Positions 7,743 through 16,643 are shown, counted from the first letter of the stretch. The stretch is DNA of 64,000 nt from DASUBV01 sp036501025 (GCA_036501025.1 DASYBB010000161.1:1-64000), one strand, 5' to 3'. Translations and numbers: made by a program. The notes: generated by a model from the letters alone, not told the origin.

Positions 7743-9020
7743 TCAGGCGTCCCAGGCCAGCCGCACGCCGGTGAAGATCTGCCGCCGGACGGGGTGATCC
7801 CAGTTGCGGAACGACGGCCGGATCGCGGCCGGGGCCACGGCCCACGAGCCGCCGCGCAGGACCTTGTAGTCGCCGCCGAAGAACGGCTCGCTGTACGCGC
7901 GGTAGATCATCGGGGTGAAGCCGGGCCACGGCGTGAAGTCCGACGACGTCCATTCCCACACGTCGCCGATCAGCTGCTCGGCGCCGTACGCGGACGCGCC
8001 CGCCGGGTACGCTCCGGCCGGCGCGGGGCGCAGGCCCAGGCCGCCGAGGTTGGCCACCTCCGGGCCGGGCGGGACCGATCCCCACGGCCAGGCCCGCCGG
8101 GCCTGCGTCGCGGGATCCCAGGCGCAGGCCTTCTCCCACTCGGTCTCGGTCGGCAGCCGGGCGTGCGACCAGGCCGCGAACGCCTCGGCCTCGTAGTAGC
8201 AGACGTGCTGGACCGGCTCGCCCGGCGGCACGTCCTCCTCGATCCCGAACCGGCGCCGGGTGCCGTCGGCGGTCCAGAACTCGGGCCGCTCCAGGCCGGC
8301 CTGCACCCGGTGCGCCCAGCCGCGGTCCGACCACAGCTCGGGCCGGTGGTACCCCCGGTCGGCGATGAACTCCCGCCACTGCCCGCTGGTCACCGGGACC
8401 CGGCCGATCCAGAACGGCGCGACGTTCACGCTGTGGGCGGGGCGCTCGTTGTCGAGCGAGAGCGGCTCGTCGGCCGCGTCGACGCCCAGCACGAACGGGC
8501 CGCCCGGCACGAGCACGCGCTCGCCCGCTACGGGGCGGCCCGGCGGCAAGCACCGGCGTTCGAGCAGGACGGGTGGTCCCTGCCGCAGCTGCAGGGTCGC
8601 GAACATGGTCTCGTCGTGCTGCTCCTCGTGCTGCACGACCATGCCCGCGGTGAACAGCTGCTCGTCGGGCGTGCGGTCCAGCACGTCCAGCACGCGGCCG
8701 CGGACCTCGTGGTTGAACGCCCGGGCCTCCACCGGGGGCAGCAGCGGCAGTGCCGGGCGGTCGGCCCGCCGGTGCTTGAACGCGTCATACAGCGAGTCCA
8801 CGTCGGGGGCGAGCACACCCGGCCGGGTGAGGTCGCCGCCGCGCAGCAGCCACAGCTCCTCCTGCTGGCCGATGTGGGCCAGGTCCCAGACGAGCGGGCT
8901 CATCAGCGGGTTGTGCTGGGCCAGCAGCGTCGGCTCGTCCAGGTCGGTCAGCTCGAGGGTGCGGCCGCGGGCCAGCTCCAGGTCCCGGACGATGTCCTCG
9001 CGCAGGGGAGTGTCAGGCAT
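7743..9020 (-). CDS. egtB: Ergothioneine biosynthesis iron-dependent sulfoxide synthase
   Basis: EgtB joins hercynine and gamma-glutamylcysteine with O2. The 425-residue protein has an N-terminal DinB-like domain carrying the iron ligands, His49 in WDLAHIG and His131/His135 in the H-E-E-Q-H-D-E segment, and a C-terminal formylglycine-generating-enzyme-like fold (GGPFVLGVDAADE, GDVWEWTSSDF, GGDYKVLRGGSW). The ATG at 9020 overlaps the 3' end of egtA by eight bases, and its sequence then matches the family N-terminus. Longer in-frame extensions upstream are antisense-like and rejected. Confidence 0.96.
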   Translation of the reverse strand: MPDTPLREDIVRDLELARGRTLELTDLDEPTLLAQHNPLMSPLVWDLAHIGQQEELWLLRGGDLTRPGVLAPDVDSLYDAFKHRRADRPALPLLPPVEARAFNHEVRGRVLDVLDRTPDEQLFTAGMVVQHEEQHDETMFATLQLRQGPPVLLERRCLPPGRPVAGERVLVPGGPFVLGVDAADEPLSLDNERPAHSVNVAPFWIGRVPVTSGQWREFIADRGYHRPELWSDRGWAHRVQAGLERPEFWTADGTRRRFGIEEDVPPGEPVQHVCYYEAEAFAAWSHARLPTETEWEKACAWDPATQARRAWPWGSVPPGPEVANLGGLGLRPAPAGAYPAGASAYGAEQLIGDVWEWTSSDFTPWPGFTPMIYRAYSEPFFGGDYKVLRGGSWAVAPAAIRPSFRNWDHPVRRQIFTGVRLAWDA

Positions 9021-10308
9021 GGGCCAGCTCCTCGAACGCGGCCAGCGGCCCGACCTCGGCGATGCGCTCGGCCAGCAGGTCGCCCGGACATCGGCCGGAC
9101 TCGACCAGGTCGGCCAGGTCGGCGACGGCCGGCGCCAGGGCGGCCGGCGCCCGCCCGGCCGCGATCGCGACGCAGCGCCGGGCCGACTCGGCCAGCGCGG
9201 CATGGCCCAGGCCGTCCCGGGCCGCCTCCGTCCACAGCGCGGCGGTCGCCTCGGTCGCCTCGGCGGCCTGGCCGGCCGCGACCGGGTCGTCCATGAGCGT
9301 GGCCGCCACCGCGGCGATGGCCGGCCACCAGCGCGGCGGAGCCATGTCCAGGTAGCGCAGCTCCAGGTAGCCGCGCAGCCGCACCGGCGGGAACAGCGTG
9401 GTCAGGTGGACGTCGAGGTCGGCGGCGGTCGGCGCGCGGCGGCCCAGCCGGACCGCCCCGCTGGCCCACTGCTCGAACGACACGCTCGCGGTCACGGCCG
9501 TGACCTCGCTGCCTCGCTCCCGGACGAACGCGACCGGGGCGGCCAGCGCGTAGCGCGCCCACGCCGAGGCCGGGTCCAGCCCGTCGTCGGCGGCCGCGGC
9601 GCCGGCCACGCAGCCGGCCACCGGCCCGCACGCCCGCGGGTCCAGCCCGAACCAGGCGCGCTGGCGCGCCGACTTCCAGCCGGTGTCCCGGCCCGCCAGC
9701 CACGGCGAGCACGCCGAGATGGCCACCATCGTCGGTCCGAGCCGGTTGGCCAGGGCCACGCGCTCGGGCCAGCCCCGGGCCGGGCCCGCCTCCAGGTTGA
9801 CCTGCAGGGCGGCCGTGGAGTTCATCATGACCGCGGCCGCGCCGCCGCGGCCGGTGGCGGCCATGTGCCGCTCCATGGCGCGGTACCGGGGCCGCGGGTT
9901 GACCCGCTGGGACGGCCGGGCCGGGTCGGCGCCGGCGTGGGCCAGCCCGAGGCGGTGCTCGGTCAGCGCCAGGCGGACGGCCTGCACGTCGTGCCGCAGT
10001 TCCGCGGTGGCGGCGGCCACGTCGGGGGCCGGCGGCCCGGACAGCTCCAGCTGGCCGCCCGGCTCGACCGTGACGGCGTTGCGCCCGGCCGCGGTGGCGG
10101 CCACCGCGAGCATCGCCTCGACCCGGGGCCAGGGCACGCGGTCCCCGGCGGCGTCCAGGTCGACCAGGTGGGTCTCGATCTCCAGGCCGACCGGGCCGAT
10201 GCCCGAGTCCTCCAGGGCCGCCCGGCGGCACCGGTCGAAGCCGGCCTCGACGGTCAGCGGCTCATCAAGCTCAGCGGGGGTAACGGCAGCAGCATGCGGA
10301 ACGGTCAT
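9013..10308 (-). CDS. egtA: Glutamate-cysteine ligase of ergothioneine synthesis
   Basis: EgtA makes gamma-glutamylcysteine, the sulfur donor for EgtB. The 431-residue protein shows the GCS2/EgtA blocks GLEIETHLVDL, TVEPGGQLELSGPP, MMNSTAALQVNLEAG and GYLELRYLDMAPP. The ATG follows GGAGGGG and starts the four-gene egtABCD operon. A PLP lyase (egtE), the last enzyme of the mycobacterial pathway, is not in this window. Confidence 0.95.
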   Translation of the reverse strand: MTVPHAAAVTPAELDEPLTVEAGFDRCRRAALEDSGIGPVGLEIETHLVDLDAAGDRVPWPRVEAMLAVAATAAGRNAVTVEPGGQLELSGPPAPDVAAATAELRHDVQAVRLALTEHRLGLAHAGADPARPSQRVNPRPRYRAMERHMAATGRGGAAAVMMNSTAALQVNLEAGPARGWPERVALANRLGPTMVAISACSPWLAGRDTGWKSARQRAWFGLDPRACGPVAGCVAGAAAADDGLDPASAWARYALAAPVAFVRERGSEVTAVTASVSFEQWASGAVRLGRRAPTAADLDVHLTTLFPPVRLRGYLELRYLDMAPPRWWPAIAAVAATLMDDPVAAGQAAEATEATAALWTEAARDGLGHAALAESARRCVAIAAGRAPAALAPAVADLADLVESGRCPGDLLAERIAEVGPLAAFEELAHA

Positions 10309-10879
10309 GGGAAACCCCTCCAGGTCCGGGCCGGCGGGCGAAATTTGCCCGCCGCGGGTCGGTGCGGGGCGACCGGACTGCAGCCGTCCTTTGAAGCGAG
10401 CCGCCGGGCTAGGTCAGGGCTCGGCGGTCCGTAACCGCCGCTGACCTCAGGCGGGGCCGGCGGCGCTGCTCCTCAACTCGGAGACTGGCCTAATTGTACT
10501 GAAGCCACATTGCCCGGCCCAGTCGCCTCGAAACTGGTACCCCGCCGGAGGGCTCCGGCGCCGTCCGAAACGCCTGGTCACGCGGGTGGTGGCGGTCGCC
10601 GAGCGAGTTTTCGAATGTGCGCGTCGACCGGGCGTGTCGCGGCGGGCGGATCCGCGGCCCGGCACCCCGGGGCGGGCGGGGCGGCCGCCGGCGGCCGTCG
10701 CCGCCAGCCTCGCAAAAGGCCGCAAACGACCAGGCCGCCAGGCCGCCATGCCGCCAGGCAGGCAACCTCCGCACCACCTGCGGGCGCCCCCGGCCCCGGC
10801 CCCGCCCCCGGCCCGGCCCCGGCGCCGCCCCCGGCCCGGCCCCGCCCCCGCCCGGCCCCGCGCCCGCCCCGGCCCCCTC
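10309..10879. other. Non-coding gap upstream of egtA with low-complexity C/G tract
   Basis: I see no convincing gene here; the overlapping open frames on both strands are compositionally biased and have no family features. The promoter of egtA must lie at the left side. From about 10780 to 10876 the plus strand is an almost pure C/G tract made of CCCCGGCC- and GCCCCCG-like units, preceded by AGGCCGCC repeats (about 10725-10765). Confidence 0.6.
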
Positions 10880-10931
10880 GTGATCGTGACCGATTTACCG
10901 CGGAACTCTCCGGAATATCGGTCACGATCAC
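10880..10931. repeat. 15-bp perfect inverted repeat, 22-base loop
   Basis: Arms GTGATCGTGACCGAT (10880-10894) and ATCGGTCACGATCAC (10917-10931) are perfect complements. The element lies 77 bases beyond the stop of the CoA-transferase gene, so it may end that transcript. Its palindromic form also resembles the unrelated-sequence element at 25060. Confidence 0.85.
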
Positions 10932-11008
10932 CGATCGCGGCCTCCGAGGGGCGCCGAGGCCGAGGGGACCCGCCGGCCAGGGTCGACGTTCGCCGCGGCT
11001 GGCGCTCG

Positions 11009-13408
11009 CTAGGGGTGGTCGGCGGGGGTGAGGCCGGCCTCGGCCAGGATCTCGTCGGCGTGCTGGCCTGCCACCGCCGGTGGGGGGCCGGGCGGGTCGC
11101 GGCGGAGGCCGGGCACCTCGAGCCAGCGGCCGGGCAGGACGCGGCTGACGCCCGACTCGTCGCGCTCGACGACGGACAGCAGGCCGTGGCGGATCAGCTG
11201 GTCGTCGGCGACGAGCTCGTGACCCTGGCGGGCACGCACGGCCGGGATGCCGGCCAGCGCGGCGCGGCGCAGGATCTCGGCCACGGGGAGGGCGGCGACG
11301 TGGGCGGCGATCGCGGCGGCCAGGGCGGCGTCGCGGGCCGCGTCATTCCCGCCGGTCCCGCCGGTCCCGTCCGCGCCGGTGAGCGGCTCGCCGCTGATGA
11401 GGTCCGCGCGGGCCAGGCCGGCCAGCTCGCGCGACCCCGGCGCCGCGAGCCGGGCCCAGCCGTCCGCCCCCCGGTACAGCCGGTCGAGGGCGGCCGGGCC
11501 GGGGAAGTCGCGGCCGCCGGCCGGCGCGGACGGCGCGACGCCGGGCACGCGCACCAGCCACGGGGACTGCAGCAGGCAGGACGAGGCGCACAGGGTAACC
11601 GTGATCCGCTGGCCGCGGCCGATCCGGGCGCGGGTGAACAGCGCGGCGCAGGTGCCCAGCGTGGCCAGGGCGCCGGCCAGCACGTCGTTGATCGGGACGG
11701 TGAGGAAGACCGGGCTGTTGGCCTCGTCGGCCCCGCCCTGGCCGCGCATGATGCCGCTCATCGCCTGCACCACCGGGTCGAAGCCGGGCCGCTGGGCCAG
11801 GTCGCCCGCCTCGCCGAACGCGCTCACCGACACGGTCGTGACCAGCGGGTTGACCGCGGCCAGCCGGTCGTGGTCGATGCCCAGGCGGCCGAGCACGCCG
11901 ACCCGGTAGTTGTCGACGACCACATCGGACACGCGGACCAGGTCCGCGAAGACGCCGGCTCCCGGCTCGCTGGCCAGGTCGACCAGCAGGCTGCGCTGGT
12001 CGCGGTTGTACACCGAGAACCCGGCGCCCCCGCGGCCGCCGTGGGCCGTGCGGAACTCGTCGCCGTGCGGCGGCCGCTCGATCTTCCAGACCTCGGCCCC
12101 GAGCTCGCCGAGCAGGGTCGCGGTGTAGGGCCCGGCGATGATCGTCCCGAGGTTGAGCACCCGCAGGCCGGCCAGCGGCAGCTCCAGCGACCCGGAGCCG
12201 GCGCCGGCGCCGCGGCCCGCAGCGCCGTTGCCCGCCGCCGCGCCGGGCGGCGCCGGGTCCCGGGCCGGCCAGCCGGCGTCCAGGGCCGTGATGGCCGGGT
12301 GCCTGGTCGGGGCCGGGCCGCGCAGCTGCACCGGGGTCTGCGACAGGCCGATCAGCGGGCCGGGCATGACGATGTCCTGGCCCGCGTCGTTGCGCAGCTC
12401 CGCGCGCAGCCCGATCGCCCGGACCTGCTCGTGGTCGAGCCAGTCCGCGGTGTGCCCGGCGGGGGCGGCCGGGCAGTCGGCGGCCTCCAGCGCGGCCAGG
12501 CACTCGGCGCGCGAGCGCGCGGTGAAGGCCTGCTCCAGCTCCCTGGTCACCCAGCCGAGGTTCTCGCCCCGCCGGACCCGGCTGATGTCGCCGCCGATCC
12601 GCGGGTCGTCCAGGATCCAGCCGGCCCCGACGGCGGCGAAGCCGCGCCGGATGAAGGCGTTGGTGAAGGCGCCGAAGAACAGCCACTGGCCGTCCGCGCA
12701 GCGGTAGCAGCGGTAGTTGGCCAGGGTGCCGCCCGGCCCGCCGGGCCGGTGCTCATGGGGCTCGGACCGGGCGGCGGCGAAGCCGCCGGGGGAGACCAGC
12801 TCGGCGCCGTGCGCCCCGCCCGCCACCACCAGGGGGGCCACCGTGCGCCCGAGCTGCCGGCCGGCCAGCAGCGCGACCGCCGTGGTGGCGGCCCAGATGC
12901 CCTGCATGATCAGGGCCACCGGGAACACGCAGTCGACCGGGACGTCGTCGTAGGACGCCTGGTTCCAGGCGTGCCCGGCCCAGGCGAACAGCAGTCCGGC
13001 CGACTCGGCCCCGCCCGCCCGGCCCGGCCCGGCCCACGGCGTCTCGCCGAGCAGGTACGGCGGCATGACGATCCAGGACGCCGGCCGGCCGGGCGCGAGC
13101 CCGCGGGCGGTCAGCTCGGCGTGTCCGACCAGCCCGCCGGACGCGTCCGCGCCCATCAGCACGATGTCGGCCAGCCCGATCAGGTCAGAAAGCACCGCCA
13201 GGTCGGCCGGGTCCGCCGGGTCGGCGACGGCGGAGCGCTTGCCCCGGTCCCACATGTGCCGCCCCGGCGCGTCCGGGGCCGGGCCGCCGCCGGGCGGGTA
13301 GATCTTGATGACGTCGGCGCCGAGGTCCGCCAGCAGCATCCCGGCGACCGGGCCGGCCAGCCCGGCCGTCAGGTCCACGACCCGGATCCCGTCCAGCGCC
13401 GTCGTCAT
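11009..13408 (-). CDS. Tandem CaiB/BaiF-type (class III) CoA-transferase, 799 aa
   Basis: Class III CoA-transferases of the CaiB/BaiF group are about 400 residues and act as interlocked dimers. This protein contains two copies: residues about 1-385 (LDGIRVVDLTAGLAGPVAGM) and about 410-799 (LAGLRVLNLGTIIAGPYTAT), joined by an Ala/Gly-rich linker. In the second half the segment PINDVLAGALATLG carries the Asp expected at the catalytic position; the equivalent of the first half reads PVALIMQGIWAATT, without Asp, so it is probably non-catalytic. The gene lies 45 bases downstream of an SDR on the same strand, suggesting an operon for CoA-ester metabolism of an unknown acid. Confidence 0.88.
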   Translation of the reverse strand: MTTALDGIRVVDLTAGLAGPVAGMLLADLGADVIKIYPPGGGPAPDAPGRHMWDRGKRSAVADPADPADLAVLSDLIGLADIVLMGADASGGLVGHAELTARGLAPGRPASWIVMPPYLLGETPWAGPGRAGGAESAGLLFAWAGHAWNQASYDDVPVDCVFPVALIMQGIWAATTAVALLAGRQLGRTVAPLVVAGGAHGAELVSPGGFAAARSEPHEHRPGGPGGTLANYRCYRCADGQWLFFGAFTNAFIRRGFAAVGAGWILDDPRIGGDISRVRRGENLGWVTRELEQAFTARSRAECLAALEAADCPAAPAGHTADWLDHEQVRAIGLRAELRNDAGQDIVMPGPLIGLSQTPVQLRGPAPTRHPAITALDAGWPARDPAPPGAAAGNGAAGRGAGAGSGSLELPLAGLRVLNLGTIIAGPYTATLLGELGAEVWKIERPPHGDEFRTAHGGRGGAGFSVYNRDQRSLLVDLASEPGAGVFADLVRVSDVVVDNYRVGVLGRLGIDHDRLAAVNPLVTTVSVSAFGEAGDLAQRPGFDPVVQAMSGIMRGQGGADEANSPVFLTVPINDVLAGALATLGTCAALFTRARIGRGQRITVTLCASSCLLQSPWLVRVPGVAPSAPAGGRDFPGPAALDRLYRGADGWARLAAPGSRELAGLARADLISGEPLTGADGTGGTGGNDAARDAALAAAIAAHVAALPVAEILRRAALAGIPAVRARQGHELVADDQLIRHGLLSVVERDESGVSRVLPGRWLEVPGLRRDPPGPPPAVAGQHADEILAEAGLTPADHP

Positions 13409-13453
13409 CCACAGACCTCCATGCGTGAGCTAGAAAGAACGGGCCCGTGCCGG

Positions 13454-14185
13454 CTACCGGAGCGACATGCCCCCGTCGACCGTCACCACCTGGCCGGTGA
13501 CAAAGCCCGCGAGCACCAGCCCCATGATCGCCTCGGCGACGTCCTCGGGCAGCGCCGGGCGCTTCAGCGGCGCCTGGGCCGTGACCCGCTCGCGGGCGGC
13601 CGCCCAGTCGGCCGTCCAGGGCGTGTCGACCAGGCCCGGCGCCACCGCGTTGACCCGGATCTCCGGGCCCAGGACGTTGGCCAGGAGCCTGGTGAGGTGG
13701 TTGATTCCCGCCTTGGACACCGCGTACGGGATGGAACTCCCCGCCTGCCGCAGGCCCGCCACCGAGGTGACGTTGATGACCGACCCGGCCCCGCTGGCCT
13801 TCAGGGCCGGCACGCTGGAGCGCGTCATGTGCCAGGTGCCCATGAGGTTGGTCGACAGGATCTTGTCCCAGACCTCGTCGGTGGCCGCGTCCAGGTCGGC
13901 GTGCGGGATCAGCTGGGTCGTGCCCGCGTTGTTGACCAGGATGTCCAGCCGCCCGTACTGGGCCAGGGTCGCGTCGACCAGCGCCTGGCACGCGGCCGCG
14001 TCGGCCACGCTGGCCTGCACGTAGACCGCCTCGGGCAGCGAGTCGGCGACGGCCTTCCCGGCCGCGACGGAGTTCGAGGAGTTGATCACCACGGCCGCGC
14101 CGGCCGCGGCCAGCGAGCGGGCCGTGGCCTCGCCGATGCCGCTGGAGGAGCCGGTGACCAGCGCGACCTTGCCGGCGAGGCTCAC
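13454..14185 (-). CDS. SDR-family NAD(P)-dependent oxidoreductase
   Basis: This is a classical short-chain dehydrogenase/reductase of 243 residues: cofactor motif VTGSSSGIGEA (about 10-20), LVNNAG, catalytic Ser in NVTSVAG, YAVSK (Tyr and Lys), and the C-terminal VTVDGGMSLR. It is probably a 3-hydroxyacyl or alcohol dehydrogenase partner of the downstream CoA-transferase. The start is a GTG with GGGAGG only one base upstream, which is too close for ideal initiation. Divergent from the cyclase-family gene at 14329. Confidence 0.93.
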   Translation of the reverse strand: MSLAGKVALVTGSSSGIGEATARSLAAAGAAVVINSSNSVAAGKAVADSLPEAVYVQASVADAAACQALVDATLAQYGRLDILVNNAGTTQLIPHADLDAATDEVWDKILSTNLMGTWHMTRSSVPALKASGAGSVINVTSVAGLRQAGSSIPYAVSKAGINHLTRLLANVLGPEIRVNAVAPGLVDTPWTADWAAARERVTAQAPLKRPALPEDVAEAIMGLVLAGFVTGQVVTVDGGMSLR

Positions 14186-14242
14186 GCCTCCCGGCCCTGG
14201 GGCAGGTGCGGACTGGGGCTAGTAAAAGGGGCATAAGCCATG

Positions 14243-14261
14243 CGCTAATTATGATCGCTAA
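14243..14261. promoter_or_regulatory. Direct repeat CGCTAA, 13-bp period, between divergent genes
   Basis: CGCTAA occurs at 14243-14248 and 14256-14261 in an AT-richer spot between the SDR and the cyclase gene. A repeat with a period near one helical turn is typical of a regulator site; no regulator gene is adjacent. Confidence 0.3.
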
Positions 14262-14328
14262 GCCGACGCCCGGCTAGGGGAGCGGCTGTGGCGCGGACCA
14301 CCCCGTTTCGCCAAGGAGGGCGCGTGCC

Positions 14329-15285
14329 ATGACGGATCTGCCGAGTTACTCCGACCTGCCAGCCGCACCGGACGGCGGTCGCAGCGGCTGGGGCGTGTTC
14401 GGCGCGGACGACAACCTCGGCCTGGTCAACCTCATGACGCCGGAGCGGATCGCCGCGGCCGCGCGGCTGGTCACCAAGGGCCAGGTCTTCCCGCTGGACA
14501 TGCCGCTGGGCAGCATCGATCCCGGCCTGGCCAGGGGCCGCGGCGTGCCGCGCCACCGGGTGCTGCACCGGCCGGGGACGTTCGGCTTCGATGACGTCTA
14601 CGACAACTTCTACCCGCAGGCCTCCAGCCAGTGGGACTCGCTGGCCCACGTCGGCTACGCGCCCGACCAGATGTACAACGGCGCCACCGAGGCCGACGTG
14701 CTGGCCGGCCGCCGGAACACGATCGATCACTGGGCCCGGCACGGCATCGCCGGCCGCGCGGTCGTGCTGGACGTCGAGCGCGCCATGCGCGCAGCGGGGC
14801 GGCATTATGCGCCCGGCGAGGCCATTGCGCTGAGCGTCGATGACCTGGAACTGGCCCGGCGGCAGGCCGGCGCCGAATACGCGGCCGGCGACACCATCCT
14901 GCTGCGGACCGGCTTTGCCGCCTGGTATCTCGAGCAGTCCCCCGGGGCCCGGACCCGCATGCACGGGAATGTGGTCGCGCCCGGCGTCGAGCAGAGCGAC
15001 GCCATGTGCGAGTACCTGTGGAATAGCCACGCGACGGCCATCGCGTCGGACACCTTCGCGGTCGAGGTTGTGCCTTTTGACATGCGGGCCGGGGCACCCC
15101 CCGGGGGGTTTCTGCACCGGATCCTGATCGGCCAGTTCGGGATGGCTCTCGGCGAGCTGTGGTGGCTCGACGACCTGGCCGCGGACTGCGCGGCGGACGG
15201 CGCCTACGAGGCGTTCTTCGTCAGCGCGCCCATGAACGCGCCCGGCGGAATCGGCTCGACTGCCAACGCCGTGGCCATCAAGTAG
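14329..15285 (+). CDS. Cyclase-family (kynurenine formamidase-like) metal hydrolase
   Basis: The 318-residue protein belongs to the cyclase/KynB superfamily, metal-dependent hydrolases of amides and lactone-like substrates. The core metal-binding block, HxGTHxDxxxH in formamidases, is here SSQWDSLAHVGY, so Asp and the last His are kept but the first His is not evident. Other family signs are GDTILLRTGF and SDTFAVEVVPFD. The ATG follows AAGGAGG. Divergent from the SDR/CoA-transferase pair, with which it may share a catabolic pathway. Confidence 0.88.
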   Translation: MTDLPSYSDLPAAPDGGRSGWGVFGADDNLGLVNLMTPERIAAAARLVTKGQVFPLDMPLGSIDPGLARGRGVPRHRVLHRPGTFGFDDVYDNFYPQASSQWDSLAHVGYAPDQMYNGATEADVLAGRRNTIDHWARHGIAGRAVVLDVERAMRAAGRHYAPGEAIALSVDDLELARRQAGAEYAAGDTILLRTGFAAWYLEQSPGARTRMHGNVVAPGVEQSDAMCEYLWNSHATAIASDTFAVEVVPFDMRAGAPPGGFLHRILIGQFGMALGELWWLDDLAADCAADGAYEAFFVSAPMNAPGGIGSTANAVAIK

Positions 15286-15809
15286 GGGCCGGCCCGCCGA
15301 CTTCGGAGCGTAGCGACCGCCCGCCGGCGGTCGCTGCCTCTGGCATTCCACCTGCTCAGATGACCATTTTAGAACGCGCGCTGAGCAGGATCCGAGCGTC
15401 AGCTGACGAGCCATTTACTGGCGCGTTAAAAAATTGTTTCAGGAGCATTGCCCCGGATGTTCCCATGACTTATGGTATGGGAAATCCAAGTCGTGAGGAC
15501 CCCGCCCCCTCCCGAATGGAGAGCGCTCACGGCAGCAATGCCGCTGGTCAAGGATGCTCAGCGGTAACCGTCAACGGTGCCCGAGATACGGTCACCGGAG
15601 ATCAATTATCCGCCCAGGTTTCTCTCCCCCGCTCGGAATCGCGCGGGCCGGCTCCTCCTCCGGTCCGGCCCGCGCGAGACCACATGCCTTTTTGGCGTGC
15701 AGACAGTTACGCAGGTAATGCCACCTGCGCCGCCGCGCTGGACACATCAATCGCTGCTATGTCGATTGTTGCTGCCAGAAAACTGCCTTACCCGAAAGGA
15801 TCGTAGTGC
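15286..15809 (+). other. AT-richer intergenic leader upstream of cutinase
   Basis: No gene is supported. The stretch 15350-15800 is clearly lower in GC than its surroundings. It contains an imperfect hairpin (CGGTAACCGT at 15561-15570 against ACGGTCACCG at 15590-15599) and a strong GC hairpin (15639-15677). The cutinase ATG is preceded by AAAGGA. A long structured 5' leader is possible, but I could not match a known riboswitch class. Confidence 0.5.
15639..15677 (+). terminator. GC hairpin followed by a T-run
   Basis: Arms TCGCGCGGGCCGG (15639-15651) and CCGGCCCGCGCGA (15665-15677) enclose a 13-base loop; CTTTTT follows at about 15689. This is the most classical intrinsic-terminator shape in the window. 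It lies 350 bases after the cyclase gene and 130 before the cutinase start. Confidence 0.6.
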
Positions 15810-16592
15810 ATGTTGCACGCACAGAGTAGTGCCTCCGGCGCTCATGCGCAAAAGAGGTTCTCGCGCCGTTTCCTGAGCACGACCGTCGTTGGGGCTGTCG
15901 CCGCGGCGGGGCTGGTGTCCTCCGTGGCCGCCGCCATGCCGGCCGGCGCCACGGCCTCGTCCGGTAGCTGCGCCGCGGTCCACATCATCGTGGCCCGCGC
16001 CTCCACCGAGGCCCAGGGCGACGGCGTCATCGGCGCGCTGGCCACCCTGATCCAGGGCGACGTCAGCGCCACCGTCTCCCAGGAGGCCGTCGTCTACCCG
16101 GCCAGCCTGAACAACTACGCGAGCAGCGTCGGGAAGGGGGACAGCGCGATGGCCACCGACATCGAGAACGCCGTGTCGGCCTGCCCGAACGAGAAGATCG
16201 TCCTCCTCGGCTACTCGCAGGGCGCCCAGGTCGTCGGCGACGTGCTGGCCGGCGGCGGCGGCAGCAGCCTCGGCGTGGCCGAGACCGCGCCGATCCCCTC
16301 GGCCGACGCGGCCAAGGTCATCGCGGCCATCCAGTTCGGCGACCCGCGTCACCAGCCCAACCTCTCGCCGGTCGACCTGGGTACCGACCCCGGCGCGCAG
16401 GGCATCTTCAAGGTCGGGGCGGACCAGTCCCGGGCGGCGTTCGGCGCCATCCTGCGGTCCTGGTGTGACACCGGCGACCCGTTCTGCGCGGGCGGCGCCA
16501 ACCTCAACGCGCACCTGCAGTACGTGAATAAGTACGACTCCGCGGCGAACACCTTCGTCGAGGGCCGGCTCACCGCGGCCGGGATCAGCTAG
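15810..16592 (+). CDS. Secreted cutinase-family serine esterase
   Basis: Residues 1-48 form a twin-basic signal peptide (KRFSRRF, a hydrophobic core, then an Ala-rich cleavage region). The mature domain is an alpha/beta hydrolase of the cutinase family: nucleophile Ser136 in GYSQG, the Cys-flanked Asp223 in CDTGDPFC and His235 in NAHLQY. The protein probably acts on cutin-like polyesters, lipids or acylated glycans outside the cell. It stands alone between an AT-rich leader and a terminator. Cutinase-like esterases are numerous in Actinobacteria; the natural substrate is unknown. Confidence 0.93.
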   Translation: MLHAQSSASGAHAQKRFSRRFLSTTVVGAVAAAGLVSSVAAAMPAGATASSGSCAAVHIIVARASTEAQGDGVIGALATLIQGDVSATVSQEAVVYPASLNNYASSVGKGDSAMATDIENAVSACPNEKIVLLGYSQGAQVVGDVLAGGGGSSLGVAETAPIPSADAAKVIAAIQFGDPRHQPNLSPVDLGTDPGAQGIFKVGADQSRAAFGAILRSWCDTGDPFCAGGANLNAHLQYVNKYDSAANTFVEGRLTAAGIS

Positions 16593-16616
16593 CTCCCGAC
16601 GCCCGCACGACTCGAG

Positions 16617-16643
16617 GCGCCCCGGTCCCAGCCGCCGGGGCGC
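16617..16643. terminator. Bidirectional terminator hairpin
   Basis: GCGCCCCGG (16617-16625) pairs with CCGGGGCGC (16635-16643) around a nine-base loop, exactly between the convergent cutinase and GT genes. Confidence 0.7.

Noticed and set aside
7743..9203. Longer N-terminus for EgtB (from 9203)
   Set aside because: The extra 61 residues are Arg/Pro-rich antisense-like sequence inside egtA; family similarity begins at the ATG at 9020.
6066..10308. A local egtE to complete ergothioneine synthesis
   Set aside because: No PLP lyase gene is adjacent; the PLP enzyme at 59610 is a fold-type III racemase/aldolase-like protein, not an EgtE-type lyase.
10447..10777. Small minus-strand ORFs (95-100 codons) upstream of egtA
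   Set aside because: No ribosome site, no family, and composition identical to the low-complexity surroundings.
10586..14236. Very long plus-strand open frame (1216 codons) across the CoA-transferase and SDR
   Set aside because: It is antisense to two genes with clear families, and its translation is a Gly/Arg/Ala/Asp-rich shadow typical of GC-rich DNA.
15430..15620. Possible ydaO-type c-di-AMP riboswitch before the cutinase gene
   Set aside because: The conserved core blocks of that class could not be found by eye; only generic hairpins were seen.
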